From Planctomycetota bacterium (GTDB taxonomy: Bacteria > Planctomycetota > UBA1135 > GCA-002686595): DNA of 64,000 nt. The notes below the pieces were generated by a model that searched no databases, was not told the origin of the DNA, and was given only the letters and a program-made list of their open reading frames with translations. The stretch is from positions 248,001-312,000 of the forward strand of contig JAJDEU010000013.1 in assembly GCA_029259635.1 (NCBI GenBank), written 5' to 3'. This document shows positions 1 through 9,698 of this stretch, one piece after another (within the stretch, counting starts at the first letter, position 1; each line of letters starts with the position of its first letter). A program made the translations under genes and the position numbers.

Positions 1-552
1 GCCGGTCTCCGTCGTGTAGAGCGCCTCGGAAATGCCCTCGGCAACAAGGCCCATGGTCTGGTCGCCTCCAGCGCCGGACGCGAGCGCGGCGAAGGTGGCG
101 AGCATGCCCGTCACCGTTCCGAGCAGTCCGACCAGTGGCGCCGCGCTGACGCAAATTTTCATCGCTCGCAGGTCGCGCTCGAACGGCGCACTCTCCGAAT
201 CCCGCAGCTTGCCGAAGCTGTCGACGATCTCGCCGAGCGAGGCGCCGCCGAGCGCAAAGTCGAGCAGGTCCCCCACCGGCCCCTGCCGCTCGCGCGGATG
301 GTGTATCCACCGACGCCAGGTGCGTTCGGGAACAACCTGAAAACCCTTCTGACGCAACTTCATGTGCGCATTGATTCCCATGCCGAACATCACCAAGCCG
401 ATCGCCGCGATCCCGACCATGGCCCAGCCTCCGGCGAGCCAAATTTCGAGCGCTTGATCCCAGAGCTTCCTCGCACCGAGAACGAGTGCGCTGTCCGCAG
501 GGTCGAAGAGTTCGAAGACTCCCCCCGGCTGCTCTACTTCCGCCGGAGCCAT
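1..552 (-). CDS. exbB2: MotA/TolQ/ExbB proton channel protein (second ExbB of a TonB system), 3' end outside window
   Basis: This is an inner-membrane proton-channel subunit that energises TonB. Translating the minus strand from the ATG at 552 gives an open frame to the window edge, so only the first ~184 residues are present. A hydrophobic segment (LAGGWAMVGIAAIGLVMFGM, about residues 40-59) is followed by a cytoplasmic stretch and then the family signature APLVGLLGTVTGMLATF, ending in EGISEALYTTETG at the edge. Its ATG overlaps the stop of the upstream TtpC-like gene (ATGA), so the two are translationally coupled. In Vibrio-type TonB2 operons the expected next genes are ExbD and TonB; they would lie beyond position 1. 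Family assignment is firm. The symbol is by analogy with TtpC-ExbB2-ExbD2-TonB2 operons. Confidence 0.9.
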   Translation of the reverse strand, partial: MAPAEVEQPGGVFELFDPADSALVLGARKLWDQALEIWLAGGWAMVGIAAIGLVMFGMGINAHMKLRQKGFQVVPERTWRRWIHHPRERQGPVGDLLDFALGGASLGEIVDSFGKLRDSESAPFERDLRAMKICVSAAPLVGLLGTVTGMLATFAALASGAGGDQTMGLVAEGISEALYTTETG

Positions 553-2249
553 CACGATTCGGAGCTCGCGCCCTCACCACCCGTCGATGATCGATCGTCG
601 TCGGCAGCGCCGACCCGCTCGGCCAACCGTTTGTACTCACGGTCCAGCTCCGCGATCTTTTGATTCAGCTCGCTGACCCCCATTGCCTCTGAGCGCAATT
701 GGCCCAGCTCAACCAAGCTCGCCTGCAGCTCGGGATCCATCGCGTGCGCGGGGTTCGGCGAGTCGGACTCGCGAGTTACGCGGGCCGTAGAGTGCTGGTC
801 GATCTGCCCCGTAACCTCCCGACTGGTGTAGCCGTAGGTCTTTGAGATTTGATTCACAAAAGCAACCGCCGCCGTCTCCATGTTGCTGACGACGGACCGC
901 GCCTTGCGCGAGAGAAAGGCGTGAATCAACAGCGACGGAATCGCGACGATCAGACCGTACTCCGTGGTGATCAACGCCTCGGAGATCCCGCCCGAGAGCG
1001 TCTTGACGTCGCCGGAGCCGAACACGGTGATCAGCTTGAAGGTATTGATGATGCCGGTCACCGTGCCGAGCAGTCCGAGCAGAGGCGCCGAAGCCGCGCA
1101 GATCGCGATGAAGGGCAAGTGCTTTTGCAGCTTCAATCGAGTGGTGAGCACGGTCTCGTACATGACCTCTTCGATCAGCTCGCGAGGTTCGCCGAGATGC
1201 ACGACTCCCGCGGAGAGCATCTTGCCCGCGCGTCCGCCGATCGCCTGCGCGGCGGCACGAGCTCCGTCGACGTCTCTCGCCTCCACAGCGTCGAGCAAGC
1301 GATTCATCTTCTTGGTCGAGGGTTTCCGGATAAAAGCCAGCCCCAGCCACTTGAAGATCGCGACGATGAGCGCGGCTCCTGCCATCGCAAAGATCGGGAT
1401 CATGATGTCCCCGCCCTTTTTGACGTGCTCGAGTAGAGTCTCCTCCGTCGACTCGAACTTGTGCGCGTTGCCGAGACTCGGGTCGAACGGAAACAGTCCT
1501 TCCCCGGTGCTGATCAACGCGGCCGCGGCCTCGGCGTCGTCCAGATTCGCGAATGCGATTTCCGCTGGCTCGACGGACCCGAGGCGCTGTTCAGCCGTGC
1601 CGGCCAAGTCGGATCCGCTCGCCTGGAAGAGCGCCGAAGGGCCGACCAATACGAACTGCCCCGGCTGAACCAGCCCTGCGGGGTCGACCGCCGTTCCGGC
1701 GAAGCGCGTTCCTCCGAGGAGGCCCTCCAAGCGACCGAGCGAGAGGTCGAGCAACGCCGTTTGCGCTTCGAAGACCTCGCCGACACTGGCGTCGGGATTA
1801 CTCAAGGTCGTGTCCAGTGATTCGAGCTCGACTCCATAGCGCTGGAGCTCGACCACGTGCAGGCCCGCCTCGAAGTTGCGGTAGTACTGATCGAAGAGAT
1901 TCGCGAGATAGTTCGATTCGTCGCGACGCGCTTTGATGTCGGTCCGGGCCGTACTCAGGTCGAGAGTGCTACGGTCGAGCGAGCGCGTCGTCTTTTGGTT
2001 CTCGGCGCGCGCATCGTTCAGAGCGCTCTCGTACTCACCCAGCGACCGACTGAGCAGGATCTTCTGCTCGGCGATGCGTTCGCGCAGTTCACTCAACTCA
2101 CGGATGCTCGCCTCCAGCCGCAGGTCGATTCCGATCGCCGCATCTTGAAAGGTCTTCGGCGAACCCTCTTGTGCGAGAGCGACGCCGGAGAACAACAGGA
2201 CGCAGAGGAGGCTGAGGGTCGGCATGACCGAAAAACGATCGCGTTTCAT
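552..2249 (-). CDS. ttpC: TtpC-like ExbB protein with periplasmic coiled-coil extension
   Basis: The product is 565 aa, far longer than a classical ExbB (~240 aa). A signal peptide (about 1-26, ending GVALA) precedes a long charged, Leu/Glu/Arg-rich region (about 30-140) that looks like a periplasmic coiled coil. After a non-repetitive linker come a membrane segment (about 280-305) and the MotA/TolQ/ExbB core, with APLLGLLGTVTGIINTF and the following helix EYGLIVAIPSLLIHAFL. This is the architecture of TtpC, the extra component of Vibrio TonB2 complexes needed for siderophore uptake. It starts 4 nt inside the DUF3450 gene (ATGA overlap) and overlaps the next ExbB the same way, so the three form one operon. 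The role as TonB energiser is established for the family; the substrate is unknown. Confidence 0.88.
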   Translation of the reverse strand: MKRDRFSVMPTLSLLCVLLFSGVALAQEGSPKTFQDAAIGIDLRLEASIRELSELRERIAEQKILLSRSLGEYESALNDARAENQKTTRSLDRSTLDLSTARTDIKARRDESNYLANLFDQYYRNFEAGLHVVELQRYGVELESLDTTLSNPDASVGEVFEAQTALLDLSLGRLEGLLGGTRFAGTAVDPAGLVQPGQFVLVGPSALFQASGSDLAGTAEQRLGSVEPAEIAFANLDDAEAAAALISTGEGLFPFDPSLGNAHKFESTEETLLEHVKKGGDIMIPIFAMAGAALIVAIFKWLGLAFIRKPSTKKMNRLLDAVEARDVDGARAAAQAIGGRAGKMLSAGVVHLGEPRELIEEVMYETVLTTRLKLQKHLPFIAICAASAPLLGLLGTVTGIINTFKLITVFGSGDVKTLSGGISEALITTEYGLIVAIPSLLIHAFLSRKARSVVSNMETAAVAFVNQISKTYGYTSREVTGQIDQHSTARVTRESDSPNPAHAMDPELQASLVELGQLRSEAMGVSELNQKIAELDREYKRLAERVGAADDDRSSTGGEGASSES

Positions 2250-3103
2250 TGGACTCGTTCCTCGAGCTGCAGGGGAACCTGAACGAACTCGGCGACCGCG
2301 CCGTCCTTGAGAATGGCGATGGCCTTCGCGATTTCACCCGCCGCCGAGTTGTGCGCCGTCCACCTCCAGCCGCTGGGGCCAGCCGTGCCGACTCCCGCGT
2401 TTCTGCCGTTCGGACTGACGTAGTAGCCCTGTCCCAACCCGACGTAGAGTGCGGCGACCTCGACGGAGGTACCGTTGTCGAGCTTGCGAACCTCACTGGT
2501 CACGATGACCTCTCGGTTGAACTTGTTGAGCTCGTTGATGATCCCGACCACGTTCAAGTAGCGATCGGAGAGCGAGAGCTTGGTCTCGGTGCCAGCCTTG
2601 GGCAGTCGGCCGACGAGCGGGACGATTCGGTCGCGAGCGGGTTCGGGCAGCCGCGCAATCAAGCCGCGAACCTTGGCCTCGAAGTCGACGACCGTGTCGA
2701 GCAGAGTCGCGGAGCTCGCCTTGAGTTCCGCCTGCTCGGCCTGAAGCTCGAGCAGCTTCTTCCCCGCCTCGCCGATACTCCCCTCGGCCTCTTTCCTCCG
2801 CTCGCGCAGATTCTCGATCTGCGCTGCGGTCAACTCAATTCGGTCGCGGAGAATCTCCTGTCCGAGAATCCAATCGCGCTTTTCCTGCGATGTAATTCGT
2901 CGGACCTCGACCCACTTTTCCAGTGCGGTTCGAGTGTTTTGGATCTCCTCCGTCTGTACGTCGTTCGAGGCTGCCCGGGGACTCAGCACGAGAACTGCGG
3001 CGACGAGCACGCCGGCCTTCTGCATTCCTCGAACCAATCGCGAGTCGCGGGTCGGCCGCACAATAGATCGCTTCAAAGCGGTCATCTTTGATTTCTTCTT
3101 CAT
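2246..3103 (-). CDS. DUF3450 family periplasmic protein of the TonB2-type operon
   Basis: The 285-aa product has a basic N-terminus, a hydrophobic stretch (GMQKAGVLVAAVLVLSPRAA) and a cleavage-like site, then a long heptad-rich coiled coil (about 45-145) with many Glu/Arg/Leu residues. The C-terminal part is globular (YVGLGQGYYVSPNGRNAGVG). This is the DUF3450 architecture, whose genes sit directly upstream of ttpC in TonB2-type operons. The ATG at 3103 (MKKKSKM) is preferred over the upstream GTG at 3142 because it begins the signal peptide. A TonB-dependent receptor lies 5' and TtpC 3' with a 4-nt overlap. The molecular function is unknown; a periplasmic partner of TtpC is the likely role. 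Confidence 0.82.
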   Translation of the reverse strand: MKKKSKMTALKRSIVRPTRDSRLVRGMQKAGVLVAAVLVLSPRAASNDVQTEEIQNTRTALEKWVEVRRITSQEKRDWILGQEILRDRIELTAAQIENLRERRKEAEGSIGEAGKKLLELQAEQAELKASSATLLDTVVDFEAKVRGLIARLPEPARDRIVPLVGRLPKAGTETKLSLSDRYLNVVGIINELNKFNREVIVTSEVRKLDNGTSVEVAALYVGLGQGYYVSPNGRNAGVGTAGPSGWRWTAHNSAAGEIAKAIAILKDGAVAEFVQVPLQLEERVQ

Positions 3104-3147
3104 AGTTTTTTGCTGAGATCCGGAATCGCCATCGGAGTGCACCGGCG

Positions 3148-6100
3148 CTAGAGCTGAAAACCCAAGCTGATCGAGAACTCGATGCCTTTCGTGTAAGAAG
3201 TCTTCGTCACGTCATCGCCCGGAAAGCCCCCCCTGTAGACCTCCCGGATCTCCGGGTTCGTCAAGTTCTTGGCTTGAAACTTCACGTCGATGTTCTTGCC
3301 GAAACGGTGCGAGGCGCTGAAATTGAGCGTCCCGAATTCCTCCTGGTAGACATCGGGAACGAAGTTCTTTCCGATCGACTGACCTGCACCAACCACCAGC
3401 GTGTCGCCCTGAACGGAGTAGAAGAGCGTGAACATCGTGCGTCCGTAGTCGTAGTTGATATAGGCGTTGTAGATGTGCTCCGGCGCGTTGGTCATCGGTC
3501 GATCCTTGACCTCGAAACCGATCGTCGCGAAGTCGTCGACCTCGCTCGCGGGCAGGTTCACGACCGAGTCGATGAAGGTCGCGTTCGCGCCCACCGACAT
3601 TCCGGTCAGGCTCTCCCAAAAATTGCCGAGCTTTTGGCGGACCTCGACCTCGATCCCTTTCAATTCGCCACTCGGAAAGTTGACCGGCGTCGAGTAGCTG
3701 AAGAGGACCGACCGCTGAACCAGCTCGATCGGATTCTCGACGTTCTTCTTGAAGGCCGAGACCGAGACGAGCGCCCCCTCGTAGGGCGTGTAGTCCATGC
3801 GCAGGTCGAAGTTGTCCAGCGCGCTCATTTGCAGGTCCGGGTTGCCGATGAAGATCGGGCCGCCCAAGAACTCCTGTTGGATGATGGGCGTGAGCTCCTT
3901 GAAAGTCTGACGCGCGACGGTCTGGCTGTAGGAGCCGCGGAAAGTCACCTCGTCACTGGGGCTGTAGCTCACGCCGAGCATCGGCAGGATGTCGCGCTGC
4001 TCGTAGTCGACGTCCGTGACTCCAGGTGTGAGGTCCACCTCGGTCAGCGAGCCGGGCGGGAAGTACTTCGAGTTCGCCTCGGGGACATTGACGATGCCGA
4101 TCTTCGTCGACTCGAAGCGAGCACCGCCGATGAGCTTGAGTTCTTCGTTCAGGGGCAGATCGATCATCGAGTAGAGCGCGAAGAGCTCCTGCTTGCCGCG
4201 ATAGTCGACGTCCGTAAGTGGGTCGAACAGCGGATGGTTCTCACCGGGCCAAGCGTCGGTCCAGAACTGATCGAAGGTCGCGGGTGAAAAGGAGAGCCCG
4301 GTCTCGCCGAGGTTGCTGAAGCTCTCCTGGTCGTAGTCGCGTTCGAGGTCATCGACGAAGAGGCCCGCCTTCAGGTAGCCCTCGTCGGAGCTCCACTGGT
4401 CGAAGGGCAACGTGAGGTCCGCGAAGTACTGCGCGCTCTCTTCCTCGATCTCTTTGAAGGTTCGCTGAAGGTTGCCGGCGGTGAAGTTCGCAGCCGGCTT
4501 GAACTCGGTGTAGCCCGGATCGGTCGTGCTGGGCGGAATGAACGGCGGAATGCCCGGATCATTCGAAGCGGGACGGAACAGCGAGCCGAACTGGCGCTTG
4601 TCGGGCTGCTTCAGGTCTGCCGAGCTGAGCGCGTAGGTCCACTCGAGCTTCGGATCGCGAAACTCGAACACTCCGATGTCGAAGCTCATCGGAGCGACGT
4701 GCGAGCCGTTGAGCTGAATGGTTTGCGTACTGCGCTCCGTGTACTCGAGGGTCTGTAGCCGAAGGTAGGGCGCGGTGTCGAGTTCGAACGGCCCGTTGCC
4801 GATGCCGTTCGGATCATCCGGGTCATAGCCGGGAAAGAAGAAAGCCTTGCCGCGCGTATCCTCGGACAGGGATGCCGAGTCGTCCGCCGCGCGTGTGTAG
4901 AGATAGGTCAGTCCGAGCGAGTGGTTGTCCGTCTCCAGCCCGAGCGTGCTGAGTGTTCCCCACTGAACCGACTGCACACCGCGAGTCACGTCGAAGAGTC
5001 GCGTCTTGAACGATCCGTCCGTGGACGTTCCCTGAACGGTCTCCGGAACGAGTTCGGGACCGTTGACCGGTTCGACCCAGTACGAGTCGCTGCGCCCGTT
5101 GTCGTAGAAGGAGCTATCCCGCTCGTAGAAGAAGCTCCCGAAGGCTCCGACTTTCACGCCATTGCCGAGCTCGTGTTTTCCGCCCGCAGCCAGCGTCATC
5201 TTCCAGTCGATCGGCGCGTCTTCGCGCGAGGTCCCGACGGCGCCATCCCAGTGCTGACCGATGTTCTCGAACTGAATGTCGCGGCCGCCGTCGTCCTGGC
5301 CGAAGGAGCTGACCCCGCCCCCCTTGTAGGTCAAGAAATCGTCGCGGCCCGTTACCTGGCTGTTGTAGCTGACCTGCGTGCTGATCTTGAAGATCGTCTC
5401 GTCCGGAACGTTCTTCAGCCGCACATCGACCGCTCCGCCCGAAGCATCGCCCTGCTGATCCGGCGTGAAGGTCTTGCTGACCTGCAGGCTCTCGATGACG
5501 GCCGCGGGAAACTGATCCAGCTGGACCGCGCGCTTGTCCTCGTCCGCCGTCGGCAAGCGCACGCCGTTCATCTGCGAACTGACGTACCGATCCGGAAGAC
5601 CGCGGATAACCGCAAACTTGCCGTCCTCGACCGAGGCACCGGTAACCAGTTTGAGGGCTCCCGCCGCGTCGCCCGCACCCGCTCGGCTCATCAAGTCCGC
5701 ACCGATCGAGTCCATCAGAGCGGGACTCTTGAACCGCAGGTTGAGGAGCGCCGACTCCGACCCCGCACCCAAGCGCAGATCCTGCACAATGAACTCCTCC
5801 ATGTCGGTGAAGTCACCGGCCAGGGAGATGTCGACGTCGGTGAGGCTATTCGTGGTGACCACCACGCCGCTTCGAATCTTCCGGACATAGCCGTCCTTGG
5901 AGAAGATCACCGTAAAAGTGCCCGGCGCGACGTCGCTCAAGAGGTAGGTCCCTTGATCGGTGGTTTCCGTGGACTGTCCCGTCTCGAGGAGCAGCACCTT
6001 CGCGAGCGCCAGCGGCGCATCGAAGTCGGCGTCGAACACGACTCCGCGGATGGAACCGACTCCCTCGTCTTGCGCGAAGACGGAACGAGAGCTCATGGTG

Positions 6101-6180
6101 ATGGTCAGGAACATCAGGATTAGAGTTCGCTTCTTCCGGAGGGGACGCCATCGCCCTCGAGCAAACTGAAAAGGCTTCAT
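3148..6180 (-). CDS. TonB-dependent outer-membrane receptor with CarboxypepD_reg-like domain
   Basis: The 1010-aa outer-membrane receptor uses energy from the adjacent TonB/ExbB/TtpC system to import a ligand. Order of parts: signal peptide (1-36, ending SRSVFAQ), a carboxypeptidase-regulatory-like beta-sandwich (about 43-120), a TonB-box-like segment (DMEEFIVQD), a plug domain (GALKLVTGASVEDGKFAVIRG and following residues) and a long beta-barrel ending in GIEFSISLGFQL, a typical hydrophobic barrel terminus. The Met at 6180 is chosen because it starts the signal peptide; the frame is open 22 codons further upstream. The gene precedes DUF3450-TtpC-ExbB on the same strand by ~45 nt. The substrate cannot be read from the sequence: no siderophore synthesis or sugar hydrolase gene is next to it. 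Confidence 0.92.
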   Translation of the reverse strand: MKPFQFARGRWRPLRKKRTLILMFLTITMSSRSVFAQDEGVGSIRGVVFDADFDAPLALAKVLLLETGQSTETTDQGTYLLSDVAPGTFTVIFSKDGYVRKIRSGVVVTTNSLTDVDISLAGDFTDMEEFIVQDLRLGAGSESALLNLRFKSPALMDSIGADLMSRAGAGDAAGALKLVTGASVEDGKFAVIRGLPDRYVSSQMNGVRLPTADEDKRAVQLDQFPAAVIESLQVSKTFTPDQQGDASGGAVDVRLKNVPDETIFKISTQVSYNSQVTGRDDFLTYKGGGVSSFGQDDGGRDIQFENIGQHWDGAVGTSREDAPIDWKMTLAAGGKHELGNGVKVGAFGSFFYERDSSFYDNGRSDSYWVEPVNGPELVPETVQGTSTDGSFKTRLFDVTRGVQSVQWGTLSTLGLETDNHSLGLTYLYTRAADDSASLSEDTRGKAFFFPGYDPDDPNGIGNGPFELDTAPYLRLQTLEYTERSTQTIQLNGSHVAPMSFDIGVFEFRDPKLEWTYALSSADLKQPDKRQFGSLFRPASNDPGIPPFIPPSTTDPGYTEFKPAANFTAGNLQRTFKEIEEESAQYFADLTLPFDQWSSDEGYLKAGLFVDDLERDYDQESFSNLGETGLSFSPATFDQFWTDAWPGENHPLFDPLTDVDYRGKQELFALYSMIDLPLNEELKLIGGARFESTKIGIVNVPEANSKYFPPGSLTEVDLTPGVTDVDYEQRDILPMLGVSYSPSDEVTFRGSYSQTVARQTFKELTPIIQQEFLGGPIFIGNPDLQMSALDNFDLRMDYTPYEGALVSVSAFKKNVENPIELVQRSVLFSYSTPVNFPSGELKGIEVEVRQKLGNFWESLTGMSVGANATFIDSVVNLPASEVDDFATIGFEVKDRPMTNAPEHIYNAYINYDYGRTMFTLFYSVQGDTLVVGAGQSIGKNFVPDVYQEEFGTLNFSASHRFGKNIDVKFQAKNLTNPEIREVYRGGFPGDDVTKTSYTKGIEFSISLGFQL

Positions 6181-6439
6181 GAGAGCTTCGACAAATCTCA
6201 GTGCTGCTTTCGTCAAGCAGACGGCACACCGGGAACCCCTAGTCATCGCGGTCGGATATTTCCGTTAGCTCGAAACGCGGTTCGGACCGGTTCCAATTCA
6301 GGTTTTGTCAGCGGAGGTTCGTCGCTCTTTCGTTCATCGATACGAGCGCAAGGTATTCAAGCCTTGCTGCCGCACGATGAACGCCAGATCAGGAACACAT
6401 CAATTTGACGAGCGTCCGCTTTCGGTTCTGGTTGTGGAG

Positions 6440-7681
6440 TTACCAGGGAGCCTTCAGGCTTTGAACCTTCGACGTCAGCTCGTTCCAGAGCTTCGAGTCG
6501 GGTTGAATACCGTGGAGGGCCATCGAGCGACAAACCCGCGTGAGGCACTCGGCTCGCGGACGCGAGTTTGGGTTGCTCCAAACTTCAGCGAGCGCCAAGC
6601 GATAGAACTTCAGCGCCTGCTCGAAGTCGAACAGCTGCACGTAGGCTTCCGCGACGGGAATCAGCGCGTCCGGGCGAAACACGTCGTAGATTTTCTCACG
6701 CTTCGCCTCGTAGTTGGCGACGGAAGACGCGAGCTCGACGCGAGCGCCGGCCTCGTCACCGGCCAGGCAACGGAGAGCAGCGGCTCTCGCCTGGAATCGA
6801 GTGAGGTCTTCGGGAAGCCAGTCGTTTCCATTTATGTGCTTCCGGCACTCATCGACCCAGGCCAGCGCCGCCACCTGATCTCCATTTTCGAGGGCCGTCT
6901 CGGCGAGCTGTGACTGAAGGCCGATCAATCGCTCGATCGGAAGGACCTTCCAGGACTCGCGCAGCTTCCCCTCGACTTGCTCCCGCAGCTCTCGGTCCGC
7001 GAAGACCCGGCCATAGAGACGCGCGTACTCCTCGAGAGCGCCAGCCGCCTGCTCGAACTCACCTGTCTCGATGACTCGGTCGAGGTCCGCCATCTCCCCC
7101 GGCTGAGGCAGGGCGTCGGTGGTCTCTAAGCGCTCCTGATCGCCGTCGAGACCGTGACGCCCTGCCCGGGTAAGAGCGGCCCAAGCTTCGTCGATTTTGG
7201 TGCGAATGCGAGCGGCCCTCCAACCCTGTTCATCCTCCAGACCGACGACTTCGGCTACGAGCTCCGCCTTCTCCAGGTATTTCTGCGCGGCACTTACATG
7301 GCCGTTCTGCGCGCAGAACAGCGCCAATTGAGCCATTCCCAACCCACTGCGCCAGTTTCGAATCCGGTCGAGAAAGCCGAGCGAGAGTTCCGCTTGTCCC
7401 AGCTCCAGGCAGGCATCCACAACGGTGGCCTGCGCGCGCGAACGATTCTTGATGTGCGGATCGGCCGGCAGAGCCGACGCCGCCTGAAAGGCCAACCGGA
7501 GCAGTTCGACCTGGAAATCTTCGATGGGCGCGTTCAACAGTTCGTCGCGCGTCTGCGTTTCCATCGCAGACGTGCGCGGATCGTGCGCCGCTCCGCCACT
7601 CGTCCTCGACTCTTCACCGCCACCGCTCACTGCCGTCGCTATCAGCGCGCACAGCACCGACGCTATTGTTCTGTTCTTCAT
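6440..7681 (-). CDS. TPR-like repeat secreted protein
   Basis: The 413-aa product has a signal peptide (MKNRTIASVLCALIATAVSG) followed by an all-helical, Ala/Leu/Glu-rich body with repeated ~35-residue helical pairs (for example LSLGFLDRIRNWRSGLGMAQ and ALKFYRLALAEVWSNPNSRP) typical of tetratricopeptide-like repeats. No catalytic motif is visible. It lies between the receptor and the beta-helix gene on the same strand. A TPR protein is a regular member of TtpC/TonB2-type loci, so a scaffolding role in that uptake system is likely but inferred. The ATG at 7681 is used rather than the in-frame TTG at 7690, since it starts directly at the signal peptide. Confidence 0.7.
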   Translation of the reverse strand: MKNRTIASVLCALIATAVSGGGEESRTSGGAAHDPRTSAMETQTRDELLNAPIEDFQVELLRLAFQAASALPADPHIKNRSRAQATVVDACLELGQAELSLGFLDRIRNWRSGLGMAQLALFCAQNGHVSAAQKYLEKAELVAEVVGLEDEQGWRAARIRTKIDEAWAALTRAGRHGLDGDQERLETTDALPQPGEMADLDRVIETGEFEQAAGALEEYARLYGRVFADRELREQVEGKLRESWKVLPIERLIGLQSQLAETALENGDQVAALAWVDECRKHINGNDWLPEDLTRFQARAAALRCLAGDEAGARVELASSVANYEAKREKIYDVFRPDALIPVAEAYVQLFDFEQALKFYRLALAEVWSNPNSRPRAECLTRVCRSMALHGIQPDSKLWNELTSKVQSLKAPW

Positions 7682-7799
7682 CACCGACAATCCGACCTTC
7701 GTTTCAGGAGTTGAGAGAAGTTCAAGAGGGAGAGTGGTTGCCCGGTCTCGCGCGGTGCGGACCGGGCTCCCGTCAAAATGTCTTACGACTCGATCTCAA

Positions 7800-9473
7800 C
7801 TAGAGACTGATCAGTTCAATGTGCGGCGCCCTCGGCTTCTTCGGCGGGGTCGGGCTGATGAGGATCCCGGGCTGAAGGCCGCAAGACTCATCCAAGTGAC
7901 CGGTCGAAGATTCGCAGCCCGTGAGGAAGCCAAACGCGTCCGCTGCGGACCAGCCGCAGAGCCAGTTGCTGCGGGGCGAGAAGGCACCGCGGAACTTGGA
8001 CGGCGAGAAGAATCCGTCGGCCGGAGCTTTGGCCACCGAGAGGCGAGCTTCGTGGGCAGGCCTCGGATCGATCAAGACCACCGGCAGGAGGCTCTTGCCA
8101 CCTTTGGTGACGAGCGGACCGCGAGTGAGGTGCTTGATCGGCGCGTCGGCCGGATCGAAGCCCGGAATCACGACGTTGTCGTTTGCGATGTCAAAGACAC
8201 CGCGCGCCGTGGCCTCGGTGTAACCCGAACCGAACAGGTTGCGGAAGAAGACGCTGTCCTTGATCTCGGCGAGGTTGCCGCTGGACTGAGCCTTGTAGAA
8301 GTCGGCGGGTACGCTCGGGGCGTTTACCGTCGAGTGCGTGGAGAAGGGCGTGGTCCAGGTGTCCGCCCAAGAGAGCGTTCCCATGTGCCCGTAGCCGCTT
8401 CCGCCGTCGCCATCGATGTTGTCGAACTTCACGACCTGCTCACCGACATCCATGAAGATGCAGTTTCGGTACTGGACACGAGCGTTGTCGCGCCAGGCCG
8501 TGCCGTGGTCGCCGGCTGCGGGCTGACCGATGACTGTGGCGTTGTAGATGGTCGCTGTCGTAACCGGCTGGTAGTGAGAATTCTCAGCACCGTCCGTCTC
8601 GAAGCAATTGTCTCCCACGCCCGAACCCTGAGAAGCGTCGAGGCTGTGGCCCTGAACGATGAAGATGAACTGCGCTTTGCCGCGCCAGCCCTGATCGACA
8701 TCGAAGCTATCGTCGCCGATGTTCCAGATGCTGATGTACTTCAAGTTGACGGTGCCACCCCAGATCTCGATACCGTCGTCGACGTTATTCATGATCTCGA
8801 TGTGGTGAATATCGGTCTCGCGACCGATGCCGCCCAGCGATAGGCCGTTCAACTCGTTGCCGAGGCCGATCACCTTTCCGCCATAGCGCATCGACAGGTA
8901 GCGAATGCTTCCGCTGTCGTCGTCGTCATCTCCGCCGCCGTAGAGCACGCGGGAATCCCCGGGGAAGGCCTCGGTGAGGCCTTCCATCGCGCCGACATTG
9001 GCCGTATCCGGAGTCTCGAGGTTACCGGGGGTCGCATCTTCGGAGATGTACCCGCGGCCCATGATGGTCAGGTTGCCCCACTCATTGGCCTCTTCGCGCC
9101 ACGTGCCCGTCTGCGGGCATCCATCGACCCAGGTCGCGACGTCCGCCGTGGACGTCATGATGACCGGGTTCGTTTTCGTTCCACGAACGAAGATTTGCGC
9201 ACCGCGGGTCACCGCGAGGCTGCCACCCAGATCCGTCGTGCTCGCCACGAGGGTTCCGGCCTGAATCGTCAGAGTCGCCCCCGGAAGAACGTAAATCTGA
9301 TCCTGTAGGTTGTAGGTATTGTCCGCGGTCCAAACCGTCGACACCGCAATATCACTCGTCACGAGCACCTCGCCCGCTTCCGCCGCTCCCGTCATTCCAA
9401 TTCCGACAATCGCCGTCAAAGCCGCACTCTTAAGGCTACTTCTCACAGTTTTTCTCCTTGCGTCATTCATCAT
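7800..9473 (-). CDS. Secreted beta-helix-like protein of the TonB receptor locus
   Basis: The 557-aa product has a signal peptide ending MTGAAEA. The body opens with the block TVWTADNTYNLQDQIYVLPG then ATLTIQAGTLVAS, and continues with short beta-rungs rich in Gly, Asn and Asp (YGGGDDDDDSGSIRYLSMRY, GIEIWGGTVNLKYISIWNIG). This pattern is seen in a family of secreted parallel-beta-helix proteins often found beside TonB-dependent receptors in Bacteroidetes and gammaproteobacteria, where database names are often misleading. The C-terminal ~90 residues contain three Cys. It is probably the promoter-proximal gene of the uptake locus. An accessory ligand-binding role is inferred from position. The start is uncertain: ATG codons at 9473 and 9470, with the frame open to 9524. 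Confidence 0.7.
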   Translation of the reverse strand: MMNDARRKTVRSSLKSAALTAIVGIGMTGAAEAGEVLVTSDIAVSTVWTADNTYNLQDQIYVLPGATLTIQAGTLVASTTDLGGSLAVTRGAQIFVRGTKTNPVIMTSTADVATWVDGCPQTGTWREEANEWGNLTIMGRGYISEDATPGNLETPDTANVGAMEGLTEAFPGDSRVLYGGGDDDDDSGSIRYLSMRYGGKVIGLGNELNGLSLGGIGRETDIHHIEIMNNVDDGIEIWGGTVNLKYISIWNIGDDSFDVDQGWRGKAQFIFIVQGHSLDASQGSGVGDNCFETDGAENSHYQPVTTATIYNATVIGQPAAGDHGTAWRDNARVQYRNCIFMDVGEQVVKFDNIDGDGGSGYGHMGTLSWADTWTTPFSTHSTVNAPSVPADFYKAQSSGNLAEIKDSVFFRNLFGSGYTEATARGVFDIANDNVVIPGFDPADAPIKHLTRGPLVTKGGKSLLPVVLIDPRPAHEARLSVAKAPADGFFSPSKFRGAFSPRSNWLCGWSAADAFGFLTGCESSTGHLDESCGLQPGILISPTPPKKPRAPHIELISL

Positions 9474-9698
9474 CTCAAGGGGAGAGCGAAGAGAAGACTT
9501 CCTCCTCTTTCGTAGCTCTTCCAATGGCGGGGAGAATAGGAGCTCTGTGTTGCTAGCCGGTGAAGTGCGAATGAGCCTTGAATCAATCTAAGTTCAAGTC
9601 CCCTTTGCGGGCGCCCATCGAATCCTTAAGAAGTGCGGCCTCCCCCGCGCACGCACTCGAGACGGCGCTTTCGAATCAAGAAAGCTTTGCGAGCCGAT

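Noticed and set aside
9600-9698. Possible SAF domain readthrough after the NeuB stop (TGA at 9699-9701)
   Set aside because: Translation beyond the TGA gives no SAF-like motifs and no SECIS-like hairpin was noticed; the protein seems to end naturally.
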